A stretch of DNA of 64,000 bases from Microbacterium sp. (GCA_031277945.1 JAITLK010000002.1:496001-560000), one strand, 5' to 3'; positions 1 to 10,529 are shown, numbered from the stretch's first letter. Translations and numbers: made by a program. The notes: a model not told the origin generated them from the letters alone.

Positions 1-869
1 AACGCGGGTCCTCCCCCGCCTCGATCATGCGGGCGAGGTAGTGGATGGCGGCATCGGGGTCAGACCCTCGGATCGACTTGATGAACGCGCTGATCACGTC
101 GTAGTGCTCGTCGCCCTGGCGGTCGTACCGCAGCAGCGCCCGGTCCACCGCCTGCGCCACCACGTCGGCGGTCACAACGGCTGTGCCGTCGTCTCCCACC
201 TCGGCCACGGTGGCTGCGGCCTCCAGTGCGGTGAGTGCGCGTCGCGCGTCGCCGGAGGCGAGGTGCACGAGGGCGGCGACCGCCTCATCCTCGATGCGCA
301 CCGCATCGGCCAGCCCGCGCGGGTCCGTGACGGCGCGGCGCACGAGCACCGCGAGGTCTTCATCGGTCAGCTGCTGGAGCGTGAGCAGGAGCGAGCGCGA
401 GAGCAGAGGCGAGATGATGGAGAAGGACGGGTTCTCGGTCGTCGCCGCGATGAGGATGACCCAGCCGTTCTCGACGCCGGGAAGCAAAGCGTCCTGCTGC
501 GCCTTGGTGAAGCGGTGGATCTCATCGAGGAACAAGATGGTGGTGCGGCCGTACAGATCGCGCTGATCCAGGGCCTCCTGCATCACCTCACGGACGTCCT
601 TCACTCCGGCGGTGATGGCGGAGAGCTCCACGAATCGTCGCCCGGAGGAACGCGCGATCGCCTGCGCGAGCGTGGTCTTCCCCGTGCCCGGGGGTCCCCA
701 CAGAATCACGGACACCGCTCCCGGGCTGGCATCGGGGTCTGCCAGCTTGACCAACGGGGAACCCGGACGAAGCAGGTGCTGCTGGCCGGCGACCTCGTCG
801 AGCGAGGTGGGGCGCATCCGCACGGCCAGCGGCGTCTGGCCCTGGTGCAGCGCGGTGGGTCGGTTCATC
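1..869 (-). CDS. rarA: Replication-associated recombination protein A (AAA ATPase), C-terminus cut by window edge
   Basis: The reverse strand encodes the first 289 residues of a RarA/MgsA/WRNIP1-family clamp-loader-like ATPase acting at stalled replication forks. Visible are the Walker A motif GPPGTGKTT (about residues 54-62), Walker B FLDEIHRF, sensor 1 AATTENPSF, the arginine-finger stretch SPLLSRS, and the lid. The reading ends inside the C-terminal region because the window stops. The start is ATG at 869-867. TAGCCT sits exactly six bases before it, so the message may be leaderless, although the intervening GGAGAG could also act as a Shine-Dalgarno sequence. The next gene is divergent. 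Confidence 0.95.
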
Positions 870-1022
870 TCTCCAGGCTAGCCCTGGGCACCGACACGCA
901 AACCATCGGCCGCTGACGGCGCGGCACCGGGCTGTCGCCGTGGCGTTTTGCCGCCCCGCCGCACCACTCAGTAGGCTCATCCGCAGTGCGCCCGCGGGGG
1001 CGCCGCTGACAGGAGGTGGCGC

Positions 1023-1457
1023 GTGGCGTCCGGAGGCAAATCTGCTCGTGAAGAGCGCGATCGTCAGCGCGCGGCGCGAGAGCGTGCTCGCGTCTACGAG
1101 GCGCGAGTCCAGGTCCACCAGCAGCGTGCCGCCCGTCGCCGTCGTGACAACATCATCGTCGGCATCGTCGGTGGGGTGATCGTGCTGGGCGTTTTCGGCT
1201 CACAGGCTGCATACTTCCTCGCCGGCCCCGGCGTACCGGAACCTACGCCCTCCCCGACCTCGACGCTCGCCCCGAGCTCCCCGACCTCGACGCTCGCCCC
1301 GAGCGTTTCGCCTGCACCGACGGCCCAGCCGAGCGATTCGGCAACCCCGGCCAGCAGCCCGGAGGCGAGCGCATCGCCGTCGGCCGCTCCCCGCACGCCG
1401 GCCGCATCCGCCGCCCCATCGGCGTCGTCGACCGCGAGCCCGGCGCCCACGAAGTAG
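1023..1457 (+). CDS. Small single-pass membrane protein with Pro/Ser/Ala-rich tail
   Basis: This is a 144-residue protein starting at GTG 1023, with a good GGAGGT site at about 1014-1019. Residues 1-40 are a very basic, probably helical segment (SAREERDRQRAARERARVYE). One membrane helix follows (NIIVGIVGGVIVLGVFG), then about 75 residues of Pro/Ser/Thr/Ala low complexity containing a direct repeat of the STLAPS type. The basic head plus single helix resembles the N-terminus of membrane-anchored actinobacterial cyclophilins, but no isomerase domain is present, so function is unknown. It lies upstream of the DUF349 gene on the same strand. Confidence 0.75.
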   Translation: MASGGKSAREERDRQRAARERARVYEARVQVHQQRAARRRRDNIIVGIVGGVIVLGVFGSQAAYFLAGPGVPEPTPSPTSTLAPSSPTSTLAPSVSPAPTAQPSDSATPASSPEASASPSAAPRTPAASAAPSASSTASPAPTK

Positions 1458-1580
1458 CACGGGCGACCCGGGTGCGCTTCATCGCGACGCGCCCGACACA
1501 CTGCGCGGGAGCGGATGCTCGTATTAGGCTGGTGGGGTCCTTTCCGCCTCCACACGGCACAGCCGCGCAAGGAGTTTCAC

Positions 1581-3188
1581 GTGTCTGCCACAGATTCCGC
1601 CAACAACGAGACCTCGGCCACCGACGCCCCCGTCGATAACGCTTCGGTGGAGAACGCTCCAGCCGAGACGGTCGAGACCGATACCGCAGCTGCCGCCGAG
1701 CCCGCTGCTGAGGCTCCCGCAGCGGAGGGTGCCGCAGCGGAGGGTGCCGCACCCGCAGAGGACGCCGCACCCGCCGAGGACGCCGCACCCACCGAGGAAG
1801 CCGCACCCACCGAGGACGCGGCGCCCAGCGAAGACGCCGCACCCGGCGAAGACGCGGCAACCGCCGAGGCATCCGCCTCTCCGGCTTCCCCCGCCCCGGG
1901 CCCGCGCGCGGTCCCGTCCCCGGCATCGATTCGCCCGCGCCCTGTTGCTCCGGCCGGCTCGGACTCCTCCGAGTTCGGTCGCGCTGAGGCAGACGGAACG
2001 GTGTCCGTGCTTGAGGGTGAGCAGTGGCGGGTTGTCGGCCAGTACCCGGATGGAACCCCCGCGGAGGCCCTCGCCTACTTCCGCCGCAAGTTCGATGACC
2101 TGGAGTTCAAGGTCCGAAACCTCGAGCAGCGCCACGCCGGCGGCGGTGCCGCTGCCTCCGAGCTGACGGGACAGTCGCGTCACCTGCTCGGCGAGGTTCG
2201 CGGCGCGGACGCCGTTGGCGATCTCCTCGGCCTCGCGGGCCGTCTGGAAGCGCTCATCGCAGCGCTCAGCGAGGCAAGCGCGGAAGAGGCCAAGGCGCAG
2301 CGTGAAGCCGTCGCCCAGGCGATCGCCGACCGCACGGTCGTTGTGGAGAAGGCCGAGGCACTCGCTGCCCGCGACCCGCAGACCGTGCAGTGGAAGCAGA
2401 CCTCGGCGGACCTCTCCGCGCTGTTCGATGAGTGGCAGGCTCAGCAGGCCAACGGGCCGCGTCTGCCCAAGAACACCGCTCAGGAGCTCTGGAAGCGATT
2501 CCGTACGGCCCGCAGCACGGTGGAGAAGCACCGCCGCGAGTTCTTCGCCAAGCTCGACGAGACGCACAAGTCCGCTCGGGACGGTAAGACCAAGCTCGTC
2601 GAGCGCGCCGAAGCCCTCGTCGCACGTGGCGAGGAGGGAATCCCCGCGTACCGCGCTCTGCTGGATGAGTGGAAGAACGCCGGCCGTGCCGGCCGCAAGG
2701 TCGATGACGCGCTGTGGGCGCGGTTCAAGGCTGCCGGCGATGCCCTCTACGGTGCTCGCACCGAGCGCGACGCTGCCGAGCAGGCCGAGTCGCAGCCGCG
2801 CATCGAGGCACGCCAGGCTCTGCTGGTCGAGGCCAAGGCTGTCGCCGACGAGTCCGACCTGCGTAAGGCACGCCAGCTGCTCACTGGAATTCAGCGCCGC
2901 TGGGACGAGGTCGGTCGCATCTTCCCGCGCGACAAGGAGCGTCAGCTCGACGATGAGATGCGTCGCATCGAGCAGGCCCTGCGCGCCCGCGAGGACGTCG
3001 ACTGGAAGAAGAACGACCCGGAGACTCAGGCCCGCGCAGATGGCATGAACCGTCAGTTGCTCGACGCCATCGACAAGCTCGAGTCCGAGGTCGCCGCAGC
3101 TGAGGCCGCTGGCAACGCCAAGAAGGCCGCTGAAGCGCGTGAGGCGCTGGAGGCCCGCCGTGCCTGGCTGAAGGCCATCGGCGGCTGA
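1581..3188 (+). CDS. DUF349 repeat protein
   Basis: A 535-residue protein. The start is taken as GTG 1581 because AAGGAG lies eight bases before it; the in-frame codon 66 bases further upstream has no such site. Residues to about 110 are an Ala/Glu/Pro-rich disordered head made from degenerate six-residue AEDAAP-type units. The rest is alpha-helical and contains several DUF349 modules (ALLDEWKNAGRAG and LLTGIQRRWDEVG are typical W-containing repeat cores). DUF349 proteins are widespread in actinobacteria and their biochemical role is unsettled. A TAGGCT box at 1525-1530 is a possible -10. A strong terminator follows the gene. Confidence 0.88.
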   Translation: MSATDSANNETSATDAPVDNASVENAPAETVETDTAAAAEPAAEAPAAEGAAAEGAAPAEDAAPAEDAAPTEEAAPTEDAAPSEDAAPGEDAATAEASASPASPAPGPRAVPSPASIRPRPVAPAGSDSSEFGRAEADGTVSVLEGEQWRVVGQYPDGTPAEALAYFRRKFDDLEFKVRNLEQRHAGGGAAASELTGQSRHLLGEVRGADAVGDLLGLAGRLEALIAALSEASAEEAKAQREAVAQAIADRTVVVEKAEALAARDPQTVQWKQTSADLSALFDEWQAQQANGPRLPKNTAQELWKRFRTARSTVEKHRREFFAKLDETHKSARDGKTKLVERAEALVARGEEGIPAYRALLDEWKNAGRAGRKVDDALWARFKAAGDALYGARTERDAAEQAESQPRIEARQALLVEAKAVADESDLRKARQLLTGIQRRWDEVGRIFPRDKERQLDDEMRRIEQALRAREDVDWKKNDPETQARADGMNRQLLDAIDKLESEVAAAEAAGNAKKAAEAREALEARRAWLKAIGG

Positions 3189-3200
3189 TACCACCCGCTG

Positions 3201-3242
3201 AATGATGAAGCCCTCGCGCCCCGGCGCGAGGGCTTCATCATT
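3201..3242 (+). terminator. Intrinsic terminator after the DUF349 gene
   Basis: A near-perfect inverted repeat: AATGATGAAGCCCTCGCG pairs with CGCGAGGGCTTCATCATT. It starts 13 bases after the stop codon and has a stem of at least 18 bp. A long U-run is lacking, as usual in high-GC actinobacteria. Confidence 0.85.
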
Positions 3243-3307
3243 CCTCCCCAGGGCGACGCTGTGGAGGGCAGGCGGATCAGTAAGCTTCCACCCGCCACAC
3301 TCGGGGG

Positions 3308-3832
3308 ATGCGACGGTTCCACTACTTCTCCGGCGATGATCTGAGCACCGCAGAACTTAGTGCGGCGTGCTTGGACGGTCATCTCATGGCCGTGGGCGAA
3401 GGCTATATTCCGGCGGATGTGCCGGAGACGGCCTGGATGCGTGCGCGTTCGCTCGCACCGGTGTTGGGAACGGATCTGGCCGCCACCCTCAGAACTGCGG
3501 CGTGGGTGCATGGCGTGATCGATGCTCCGCCCACGCGCCTTGAGGTGCAGCGGCGGAGCACCCGACGCGGAAAGATCATCCCTTCTCGTCGGGTGTCGTA
3601 CCGGGACGTGCGGATCCCGCCGGCCGACCTCGACGTCTTCGGCGACGTCGCGGTGTCATCGGTGGCGCGCACCATGGCAGACCTCGCCCGAGAGGCGCCG
3701 GACGATCCTGCGCTCAGCGCTCTCGTCGCAGAGTATCCGTCGGCGCTGCGCGCAGCCGTCACCTGGCTCGACACCCACTCGCACCGTCCCGGCATCCGCG
3801 CCGCACGCGCTCTGCTGCGCGAAGCAGCCTGA
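3308..3832 (+). CDS. AbiEi-antitoxin-like / transcriptional-regulator-like protein
   Basis: A 174-residue protein with the layout of actinobacterial proteins annotated as AbiEi-type antitoxin domains: a divergent N-terminus, then a region around residues 100-130 with SVARTMADLAREAPDDPALS. That line is typical of this group, where it often precedes a DUF559 nuclease domain; no DUF559 domain is present here. No AbiEii nucleotidyltransferase toxin lies beside it, so it is an orphan. CACACT lies six bases before the ATG, hinting at a leaderless start. It converges on rel with an 11-base gap. The family assignment is from remembered sequence resemblance and is only moderately certain. Confidence 0.6.
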   Translation: MRRFHYFSGDDLSTAELSAACLDGHLMAVGEGYIPADVPETAWMRARSLAPVLGTDLAATLRTAAWVHGVIDAPPTRLEVQRRSTRRGKIIPSRRVSYRDVRIPPADLDVFGDVAVSSVARTMADLAREAPDDPALSALVAEYPSALRAAVTWLDTHSHRPGIRAARALLREAA

Positions 3833-3843
3833 GCGAACACCTC

Positions 3844-6102
3844 TCAGCCCGAGGTCACCCGGTACACGTCGTAGACGCCGTCGATGCGCCGAACCGCGTT
3901 GAGCACCCGGTCGAGGTGAACGATGTCGCCCATCTCGAACTGGAACCGGCTGAGTGCCAGGCGCTCGGTGGTGGTCTGCACGGTGGCCGACAGGATGTTC
4001 ACGTGATGTTCGCTGAGCACCCGAGTGACGTCGGAGAGGAGGCCGGAACGATCCAGCGCCTCCACCTGGATCTGCACCCGGAAGACGCTCTTCGTCGTCG
4101 GCGCCCACTCCACCTCGATGAGACGATCCTTGTCGGCCATGAGCGACTTCACGTTGGTGCAGTCGGCGCGGTGAACGCTCACGCCGCTACCCCGCGTGAC
4201 GAACCCGACGATCTGGTCTCCCGGAACCGGGGTACAGCACTTCGAGAGCTTCACCAGGATGTCCGGCGCACCGCGCACGAGAACACCCGAGTCGGCGTTG
4301 CGCGGAGTGCGATGATGGCGACCTACCGTCGGGAGCTCGATCGGTCCGGTGGTGGTGTCATCGGCGTTGATGAGGGCGGTGACCTTCTCCAGCACGGACT
4401 GCGTGGAGATGTGTCCCTCACCGACGGCGGCGTAGAGCGCGGAGACGTCCTCGTAACGCATGAGGCGCGCGACCTCGGCGAAGGACTCCTGGTTCATGAG
4501 GCGCTGCAGCGGCAGGTTCTGGCGGCGCATCGCGCGGGCGATCGCCTCCTTGCCCTGTTCGATCGCTTCTTCGCGCCGTTCCTTCGTGAACCAGCCGCGG
4601 ATCTTGTTGCGGGCCCGGGAGGACTTGACGAAAGTCAGCCAGTCCTGGCTCGGTCCGGCATCAGGGTTCTTAGAGGTGAAGACCTCGACCACGTCGCCGG
4701 AGTGCAGTTCCGATTCGAGGGGCACGAGACGGCCGTTGACCTTCGCTCCCATCGTGCGATTGCCGATCTCGGTGTGCACGGCGTAGGCGAAGTCCACGGG
4801 CGTGGCGCCTGCGGGGAGCCCGATCACGCGCCCCTTGGGCGTGAAGACGTACACCTCCTTGGCGCCGATCTCGAATCGGAGCGAGTCGAGGAACTCACCG
4901 GGATCGGCCGTCTCCGCCTCCCAGTCCGAGATGCGCTTGATCCAGGCCATGTCGGCGTCGCTCGCCTTGACATCGCCCTTCCCGCCACTCATCCGCTCCT
5001 TGTACGCCCAGTGGGCGGCGACGCCGAACTCCGCCTGTTCATGCATCTCGTGGGTGCGGATCTGAATCTCCACCGTGCGGCCTCCGGGGCCGATGACGGT
5101 GGTGTGCAGCGACTGGTAGAGGTTGAACTTGGGGGTGGCGATGTAGTCCTTGAAACGGCCGGGAAGCGGCGTCCAGCGGGCATGGATCGCGCCGAGCACG
5201 GCGTAACAGTCGCGCACCGTGCCCACCAGCACGCGGATGCCGATGAGGTCGTAGATGTCGTCGAAGTCGCGGCCACGAACGATCATCTTCTGATAGATCG
5301 AGTACATCTGCTTGGGCCGGCCCATGACCTTGCCCTTGATGCGCAGGCCGCGCAGGTCTTCGTCGACCGCCGCGATCACCTGGCGCACATACTGCTCGCG
5401 CTGCGGCGTGCGCTGTTTGACCAGACCCTCGATCTCCGCGTACACCTTCGGGTGCAGCACCGCGAACGAGAGATCCTCCAGCTCGCTCTTCACCGTCTGC
5501 ATACCGAGGCGGTGCGCCAGCGGCGCGTAGATCTCCAGCGTCTCCGTTGCCTTCTTGGCCGCCTTCTCGGGCGGGACGAAGCCCCAGGTGCGCGCGTTGT
5601 GCAGGCGATCCGCAAGCTTGATCATGAGCACGCGGATGTCCTTCGACATCGCCACGATCATCTTCCGCACGGTCTCCGCCTGAGCGGCGTCGCCGTACTT
5701 CACCTTGTCGAGCTTCGTGACGCCGTCAACGAGGAGCGCCACCTCATCGCCGAAGTCGGCGGTCAACTGCTCGAGGCTGTAACCGGTGTCCTCCACCGTG
5801 TCATGCAGCAGGCCTGCCGCGACAGCGCGAGGGCCGAGCCCGAGCTCTGCCAGGATCTGCGCGACCGCCACCGGGTGGGTGATGTACGGCTCACCGCTCT
5901 GACGCTTCTGGCCCTCATGCCACTTCGTCGCCGTGGTGTATGCGCGCTCGACGATCGTCAGGTCACCGCGCGGATGGTGCGAGCGCACCGTGCGCAGGAG
6001 GTGCTCGAGGTCGTCGCGACGGACCGACCGGGAGAAGATCCGGGGAACCATCCATCGGAGGCTGCCCGGCTGATGCGATGCAGGGGGAAGCGTCTCAGTC
6101 AC
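3844..6102 (-). CDS. rel: Bifunctional (p)ppGpp synthetase/hydrolase Rel
   Basis: A 752-residue Rel protein of full family length. It makes (p)ppGpp from ATP and GTP/GDP on amino-acid starvation and also degrades it. Domains in order: HD hydrolase (about 55-205, with the metal-binding HD pair at 100-101 in LLHDTVEDT), nucleotidyltransferase synthetase (about 240-370, [20 protein letters not shown] at 316-335), TGS (about 410-470, [17 protein letters not shown]), helical region, and C-terminal ACT (about 675-750). The presence of both active sites supports a bifunctional enzyme. It starts at GTG 6102 with AGGAGG about seven bases upstream. A hairpin separates it from secF. Confidence 0.97.
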   Translation of the reverse strand: MTETLPPASHQPGSLRWMVPRIFSRSVRRDDLEHLLRTVRSHHPRGDLTIVERAYTTATKWHEGQKRQSGEPYITHPVAVAQILAELGLGPRAVAAGLLHDTVEDTGYSLEQLTADFGDEVALLVDGVTKLDKVKYGDAAQAETVRKMIVAMSKDIRVLMIKLADRLHNARTWGFVPPEKAAKKATETLEIYAPLAHRLGMQTVKSELEDLSFAVLHPKVYAEIEGLVKQRTPQREQYVRQVIAAVDEDLRGLRIKGKVMGRPKQMYSIYQKMIVRGRDFDDIYDLIGIRVLVGTVRDCYAVLGAIHARWTPLPGRFKDYIATPKFNLYQSLHTTVIGPGGRTVEIQIRTHEMHEQAEFGVAAHWAYKERMSGGKGDVKASDADMAWIKRISDWEAETADPGEFLDSLRFEIGAKEVYVFTPKGRVIGLPAGATPVDFAYAVHTEIGNRTMGAKVNGRLVPLESELHSGDVVEVFTSKNPDAGPSQDWLTFVKSSRARNKIRGWFTKERREEAIEQGKEAIARAMRRQNLPLQRLMNQESFAEVARLMRYEDVSALYAAVGEGHISTQSVLEKVTALINADDTTTGPIELPTVGRHHRTPRNADSGVLVRGAPDILVKLSKCCTPVPGDQIVGFVTRGSGVSVHRADCTNVKSLMADKDRLIEVEWAPTTKSVFRVQIQVEALDRSGLLSDVTRVLSEHHVNILSATVQTTTERLALSRFQFEMGDIVHLDRVLNAVRRIDGVYDVYRVTSG

Positions 6103-6132
6103 CTGCTCACCTCCTGCTGCGTTCAGATAATC

Positions 6133-6168
6133 CTACGGCGTGCGCGGCCGCAGCCGCGCACGCCGTAG
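6133..6168 (-). terminator. Terminator hairpin between secF and rel
   Basis: A perfect 16-bp stem, CTACGGCGTGCGCGGC with its complement, closes a CGCA loop. It lies 17 bases after the secF stop and 30 bases before the rel start, so it ends the secD-secF transcript. Confidence 0.85.
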
Positions 6169-6185
6169 TTCGTGCTGTGTATCGA

Positions 6186-7202
6186 TCAGGCGACGTCTGC
6201 GTCGCGCTCCCGCGCGCGAGCCACCTTGGCATCGTGGGACTTGATCTTGGGCTCGTTCTCGCGGAACAGCGAGTACAGCGGAGCTGCCACGAACAGCGTG
6301 GAGTAGGCAGCCACGATGATTCCCACCGTGATGGACAGCGAGATATCGGCGAGCGTCTGCGCACCCAGGCCCAGAGCACCGATGAACAGGATGGCCGCCA
6401 CCGGCAGCACAGCCACCACGGAGGTGTTGATCGAGCGGATCAGCGTCTGGTTCACACCGAGGTTCACCGATTCGCCGAACGTGCGGTGCGAGGCCGATCC
6501 CTGCTCCGCCGTCGTCTCGCGGATCTTGTCGAAGACGACTGTCGTGTCGTACAGCGAGTAGCCGAGGATCGTCAGGAAGCCGATCACGGCCGCGGGAGAG
6601 ATCTCGAAGCCGCACAGGGCGTACACCCCGAATGTGATGACGAGCACGTCGAGCAGACCGATGATGGCGGCCGCTGACATCTTCCAGGTGCGGAAGTAGA
6701 GCGCGAGGATGACGAATGCGAGAGCGAGGAAGATGCCCAGGCCCCACAGCGACTGACGCGTGACGTCTGCACCCCAGCTGGCGCCCACCACCGACGACGA
6801 GACATGCTCGGCGGCGTCGACCTTATATGCGGTCGCGAGTGCCTCGCTGATCTGCTGGACGGGCGAAGCGCCCTCGGAGCTGTCAGCTTCCAGAGCCTCG
6901 GTCTGGACGCGGATGCCGTCCGTGCCGACGGTGGTCACCTTCGTGGCCACGTCTCCCGCGATCGAGCGCACGGCCTCGGTGGCTTTGCCCTGGTCGAGGT
7001 TCTCTGCGGCCACCCCGCTCACGGTGAACTGGGTACCGCCGGTGAACTCCATGGAGAACTGCGGCGGACGGAGGAAGACAACGAGGATAGACACCAGGAC
7101 CAGGAGCCCAGCGATCAGGAACCACAGGTTGCGCTTGCCGACGAAGGGGACGCTGGTCTTGCCGGTGTAGAGATCGTTACCGAGCTGGTTCATCGAAGCC
7201 AT
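6186..7202 (-). CDS. secF: Protein-export membrane protein SecF
   Basis: A 338-residue RND-family subunit of the SecDF-YajC complex, which uses the proton gradient to help pull preproteins through SecYEG. TM1 is at about 25-45 (LWFLIAGLLVLVSILVVFL). An extracytoplasmic domain begins with FSMEFTGGTQFTV, and five further membrane segments follow (about 155-320), including the conserved GYSLYDTTVVFDKIRE signature. The start ATG overlaps the last base of the secD stop codon. The C-terminal tail is charged and cytoplasmic. Confidence 0.97.
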   Translation of the reverse strand: MASMNQLGNDLYTGKTSVPFVGKRNLWFLIAGLLVLVSILVVFLRPPQFSMEFTGGTQFTVSGVAAENLDQGKATEAVRSIAGDVATKVTTVGTDGIRVQTEALEADSSEGASPVQQISEALATAYKVDAAEHVSSSVVGASWGADVTRQSLWGLGIFLALAFVILALYFRTWKMSAAAIIGLLDVLVITFGVYALCGFEISPAAVIGFLTILGYSLYDTTVVFDKIRETTAEQGSASHRTFGESVNLGVNQTLIRSINTSVVAVLPVAAILFIGALGLGAQTLADISLSITVGIIVAAYSTLFVAAPLYSLFRENEPKIKSHDAKVARARERDADVA

Positions 7203-8953
7203 CAGGCGTCGCCTCCCTTCGAGTCGGAGCCGTTTCGGGCGGCGAGAGCCTCCGCCTGCTTGCGTTCGGCGATGGTCTGTCGGCGAGCTGCCTCACCACG
7301 GCTCTTGGCGTCGCGTGCAGCCTTGCCCCGAACGGAGCTGGTCGTCTCGACCGACTTGAACTGTGCGCGCCCTGCGTACACCGCGCCCAGCGCCTCCGAG
7401 TTCATGCCGGAGAGCACGTGGCCGCCCCCGAAGAAGCGCGTGCGCGCCAGCAGCTGCATGACCGGGTGGGTGAAGAGCACGAAGATCAGGATGTCGATCA
7501 GGGTGGTCAGACCGAGCGTGAAGGCGAAGCCCTTCACCGTCGCATCGGCCAGGATGTACAGCACGACCGCGCAGAGGATGTTGATCGACTTGGAGATGTA
7601 GATGGTCCGCTTCGCGCGATCCCAGCCGTCCTCCACCGCCGCGATCACGGACTTTCCGTCTCGCAGCTCGTCTCGTATGCGTTCGAAGTACACGATGAAC
7701 GAGTCGGCGGTGAATCCGATGGTCACGATCAGACCGGCGACACCAGCCAGCGAAAGACGGAAGCCCATCCGCCAGGCGAGGATGCACAGCACGATGTAGG
7801 TGATGACAGCCATCACCGCCAGCGAAGCGATGATCACGAAGCCGAGCGCCCGGTAGGACAGCAGTGAGTACAGGGCCACCAGCGCGAGTCCGATCAGCGC
7901 CGCGATCAGACCGATCTGCAGTTGCTGGGTTCCGAGCGTGGCGGAGATCACGTTGTCGGACTGGACGCTGAACGACAGCGGCAGTGCACCGAACTTCAGC
8001 TGATCCGCGAGGACCTTCGAGCTCTCCTGCGTGAACGTGCCGGAGATCTGCGGACGTCCGTCGGAGATGATGCCGTTCATCGTGGGAGCGGAGATCACCT
8101 CACCGTCCACCACGAAGGCGAATCGGTTGCGCTGGGTGTCGCCCGCGGTGGTGTAGCCGTACAGGCGCTTGCTCACCCCGGCGAACTTGCTGGCGCCGTC
8201 GCCGTTGAAGTTCAGCTGGACGATCCACAGGCCCCGCTGCTGGTCGTAGCCGTTGCTGGCATCGGTGATCTCGTTGCCGGTGAGCTCCACCGGGCCCAGG
8301 ATGTACTTCTGCTGCTGGGCGACCGCAATGGGGTCTTCCGTGTCGGCACGGTCGCAGGTCACCAGCGGCTGGTCCTTCGGCGCGTTCGAGAGGTCGGCCT
8401 GCTTCGAGCAGTCGTACGCCAGGAACTCGGCCTGCAGTTTGGGCGTGAGCCAGCTGAGGTCGGAGCCATCGGTCGGCGACGCCGTGGGCGTCGCGTCCAG
8501 CGTCGGATCCGCGGGATCGGGCGTGGCCTTGCCGTCTTCACCGATGGAGGTGGTGGCGGCACCGGTGGCGAGCAGCACCGAGCGCAGCTCCATCTGAGCG
8601 CTCGATTCGATGCGGGCGCGCTGCGCCTCATCCAGCTTGCCGGGCACGGCCACCACGATGTTCGAGTTGCCCTCGGTGGTGACCTCGGCCTCACCCACAC
8701 CGGAGGCATCCACGCGCTGGCGGATGATCGTCACGGCCTGGTTCATCTGCTCGGAGCTGGGCTCGCCGCTCTCGGTGTTGGCCTTCAGGATGACCTGCGT
8801 GCCGCCCTGGAGGTCGAGGGCGAGCTCAGGGGTCCACGAGCTCTTCTCGAAGGCGTACACGCCCAGGGAGTTGATGCCGAACAGCACGGCGATGATGGCA
8901 AGAAGTCCGATCAGTGCACGCCATGCGTGCCGGACGGGCGTTGATGTGGCCAC
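7202..8953 (-). CDS. secD: Protein-export membrane protein SecD
   Basis: A 583-residue SecD. TM1 is at about 15-33, followed by LDLQGGTQVILKA, the SecD D1 hallmark. A large extracytoplasmic P1 domain contains an actinobacteria-style low-complexity insertion at about 150-170 (TPDPADPTLDATPTASPTDG). Five more membrane segments lie at about 350-520, with SFIVYFERIRDELR matching the D6-type motif. The Lys/Arg/Ala-rich tail is cytoplasmic. Start GTG 8953 has no strong Shine-Dalgarno, and yajC ends 49 bases upstream, so expression probably depends on the yajC-secD-secF transcript. Confidence 0.97.
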   Translation of the reverse strand: MATSTPVRHAWRALIGLLAIIAVLFGINSLGVYAFEKSSWTPELALDLQGGTQVILKANTESGEPSSEQMNQAVTIIRQRVDASGVGEAEVTTEGNSNIVVAVPGKLDEAQRARIESSAQMELRSVLLATGAATTSIGEDGKATPDPADPTLDATPTASPTDGSDLSWLTPKLQAEFLAYDCSKQADLSNAPKDQPLVTCDRADTEDPIAVAQQQKYILGPVELTGNEITDASNGYDQQRGLWIVQLNFNGDGASKFAGVSKRLYGYTTAGDTQRNRFAFVVDGEVISAPTMNGIISDGRPQISGTFTQESSKVLADQLKFGALPLSFSVQSDNVISATLGTQQLQIGLIAALIGLALVALYSLLSYRALGFVIIASLAVMAVITYIVLCILAWRMGFRLSLAGVAGLIVTIGFTADSFIVYFERIRDELRDGKSVIAAVEDGWDRAKRTIYISKSINILCAVVLYILADATVKGFAFTLGLTTLIDILIFVLFTHPVMQLLARTRFFGGGHVLSGMNSEALGAVYAGRAQFKSVETTSSVRGKAARDAKSRGEAARRQTIAERKQAEALAARNGSDSKGGDA

Positions 8954-9002
8954 GGAGTCGGGTCAGCTTTCTCGATACGCCTCAGTCATTGAGGCGGCGG
9001 AA

Positions 9003-9437
9003 TCAGTGCTTGTCGTTGCCTTCGAGACGACGACGCGTCTCCTCGGCGGTCTCGATGCGCGGAGCTTCTTCGCCCTCGGCTGCCGGCGGGGTCAGCGAGG
9101 AGGCGTCGTCGGGGACCTCGACGTTGTCGTAGTCCGCAGCCTCAGCGACATCCTCGCCCTCCACCTCAGACGGCGTGATGATGCGCGCGATCGCCTGCGT
9201 GTGCACGCGGATGACGACACCGGGGGCCACCTCGATCTGGGCCGGCTCGTCGAGGTCGTCCGCGTTGTAGCTGACGATGGTGCCGAAGATTCCGCCGTTG
9301 AGCATCACCTCGACGCCCGGCACGGTCTGACGCGCCTTGGCCTCCTGCTCCTCCTTCATCTTCTTCATGCGCTTGCGCGAGTTCCAGAACATGAAGACGA
9401 CGAGCGCCGCAAGGACGACGAGCAAGAGAATGTCCAT
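9003..9437 (-). CDS. yajC: Preprotein translocase subunit YajC
   Basis: A 144-residue YajC. One N-terminal membrane helix (ILLLVVLAALVVFMFWN) is followed by the conserved RKRMKKMKEEQ basic stretch and the small cytoplasmic domain with TVPGVEVMLNGGIFGTIVSY (family pattern PGD.V.T.GG..G.V). The acidic C-terminal extension of about 45 residues is typical of actinobacterial versions. First gene of the yajC-secD-secF string, placed after ruvB as in many actinobacteria. Confidence 0.95.
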   Translation of the reverse strand: MDILLLVVLAALVVFMFWNSRKRMKKMKEEQEAKARQTVPGVEVMLNGGIFGTIVSYNADDLDEPAQIEVAPGVVIRVHTQAIARIITPSEVEGEDVAEAADYDNVEVPDDASSLTPPAAEGEEAPRIETAEETRRRLEGNDKH

Positions 9438-9503
9438 GGGCGAGACAACCTTTCGGGGTGGGGTGCGCGGGGCGCGAAGAGGCGACCCGGAGGTCTTCAG
9501 CGA

Positions 9504-10529
9504 TTATAGGTCATCGAATCTCAGGGCCACGTCGGCATGGGGGATGCCGAGGTGTGCATAGGCCTCTGGCGTGGCGACGCGACCACGAGGCGTGCGGCCC
9601 ATGAACCCGATGCGCACGAGATACGGCTCCACCACACTCTCGATGGTGTCGGGCTCCTCCCCCGCTGCCACCGCGAGGGTGTTCAGTCCCACCGGGCCGC
9701 CGCGGAAGCGACGCACCAGCATGTCGAGGACGGCACGGTCGAGCCGGTCCAGACCGATCGGATCGACGTCGTAGAGCTCCAGCGCCGCGCGCACGGCTGT
9801 CACGTCCGTGGTGTCCGTGTTGACCAGAAGATAATCGCGCACACGCCGCAACAGACGGTTGGCGATGCGCGGGGTGCCCCGTGAGCGGCGGGCGATCTCC
9901 CCGAGCGCCTGACTCGACAGCTCCACCCCGAGGACGAGCGCCGAACGCTCGACCACCTGCTCCAGCTCGGATGCGTCGTAGTACTCGAGGTGGGCGGTGA
10001 AGCCGAAACGGTCACGCAGCGGGTTCGGCAGCATTCCAGACCGCGTGGTCGCGCCCACCAGCGTGAAGGGCGCGAGCTCAAGAGGAATGCTGGTGGCACC
10101 GGCCCCCTTGCCCACCATGATGTCGATCCGGAAGTCCTCCATAGCGAGGTACAGCATCTCTTCCGCAGAGCGCGCCATGCGATGGATCTCGTCGATGAAG
10201 AGCACCTCGCCCGGCATCAGGCTCGACAGCAGTGCTGCCAGGTCGCCGGCGTGCTGGATCGCCGGGCCGCTCGACATCCGCAGCGGCCTGCCGCTCTCGT
10301 GCGCGATGATCATGGCCAGCGTCGTCTTACCGAGACCGGGGGGCCCGGACATCAGGATGTGATCGGCAGAGCGCTGCTGGATCCGCGCCGCCTCCAGCAG
10401 AAGCTGAAGCTGATCGCGGACCTTCTGCTGACCGATGAAGGCGTCGAGCGACTGCGGACGCAGTGCACCCTCGATCGCGAGCTCGGTGGCGTCGTGCGGC
10501 GCGGCATCCAGCGGGGATTCGTCAACCAC
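9504..10529 (-). CDS. ruvB: Holliday junction branch-migration ATPase RuvB
   Basis: A 341-residue RuvB, the hexameric AAA+ motor that drives RuvA-bound Holliday junctions. Walker A is GPPGLGKT (62-69), Walker B LFIDEIHR, sensor 1 [17 protein letters not shown], and the C-terminal winged helix contains [19 protein letters not shown]. The start is placed at GTG 10529 (MVDESPLDA), overlapping the end of ruvA by eight bases. The frame stays open 29 codons further upstream, but that stretch lies inside ruvA and has no RuvB character. Confidence 0.97.
   Translation of the reverse strand: MVDESPLDAAPHDATELAIEGALRPQSLDAFIGQQKVRDQLQLLLEAARIQQRSADHILMSGPPGLGKTTLAMIIAHESGRPLRMSSGPAIQHAGDLAALLSSLMPGEVLFIDEIHRMARSAEEMLYLAMEDFRIDIMVGKGAGATSIPLELAPFTLVGATTRSGMLPNPLRDRFGFTAHLEYYDASELEQVVERSALVLGVELSSQALGEIARRSRGTPRIANRLLRRVRDYLLVNTDTTDVTAVRAALELYDVDPIGLDRLDRAVLDMLVRRFRGGPVGLNTLAVAAGEEPDTIESVVEPYLVRIGFMGRTPRGRVATPEAYAHLGIPHADVALRFDDL

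Noticed and set aside
1524..3194. Long open frame antisense to the DUF349 gene
   Set aside because: Shadow of a gene with low-complexity Ala/Glu codons; no start site or domain.
3308..3832. Complete AbiE toxin-antitoxin pair
   Set aside because: No nucleotidyltransferase toxin gene on either side; the next gene is rel.
3916..6168. 750-codon open frame antisense to rel
   Set aside because: Codon-bias shadow; rel on the other strand has all Rel domains.
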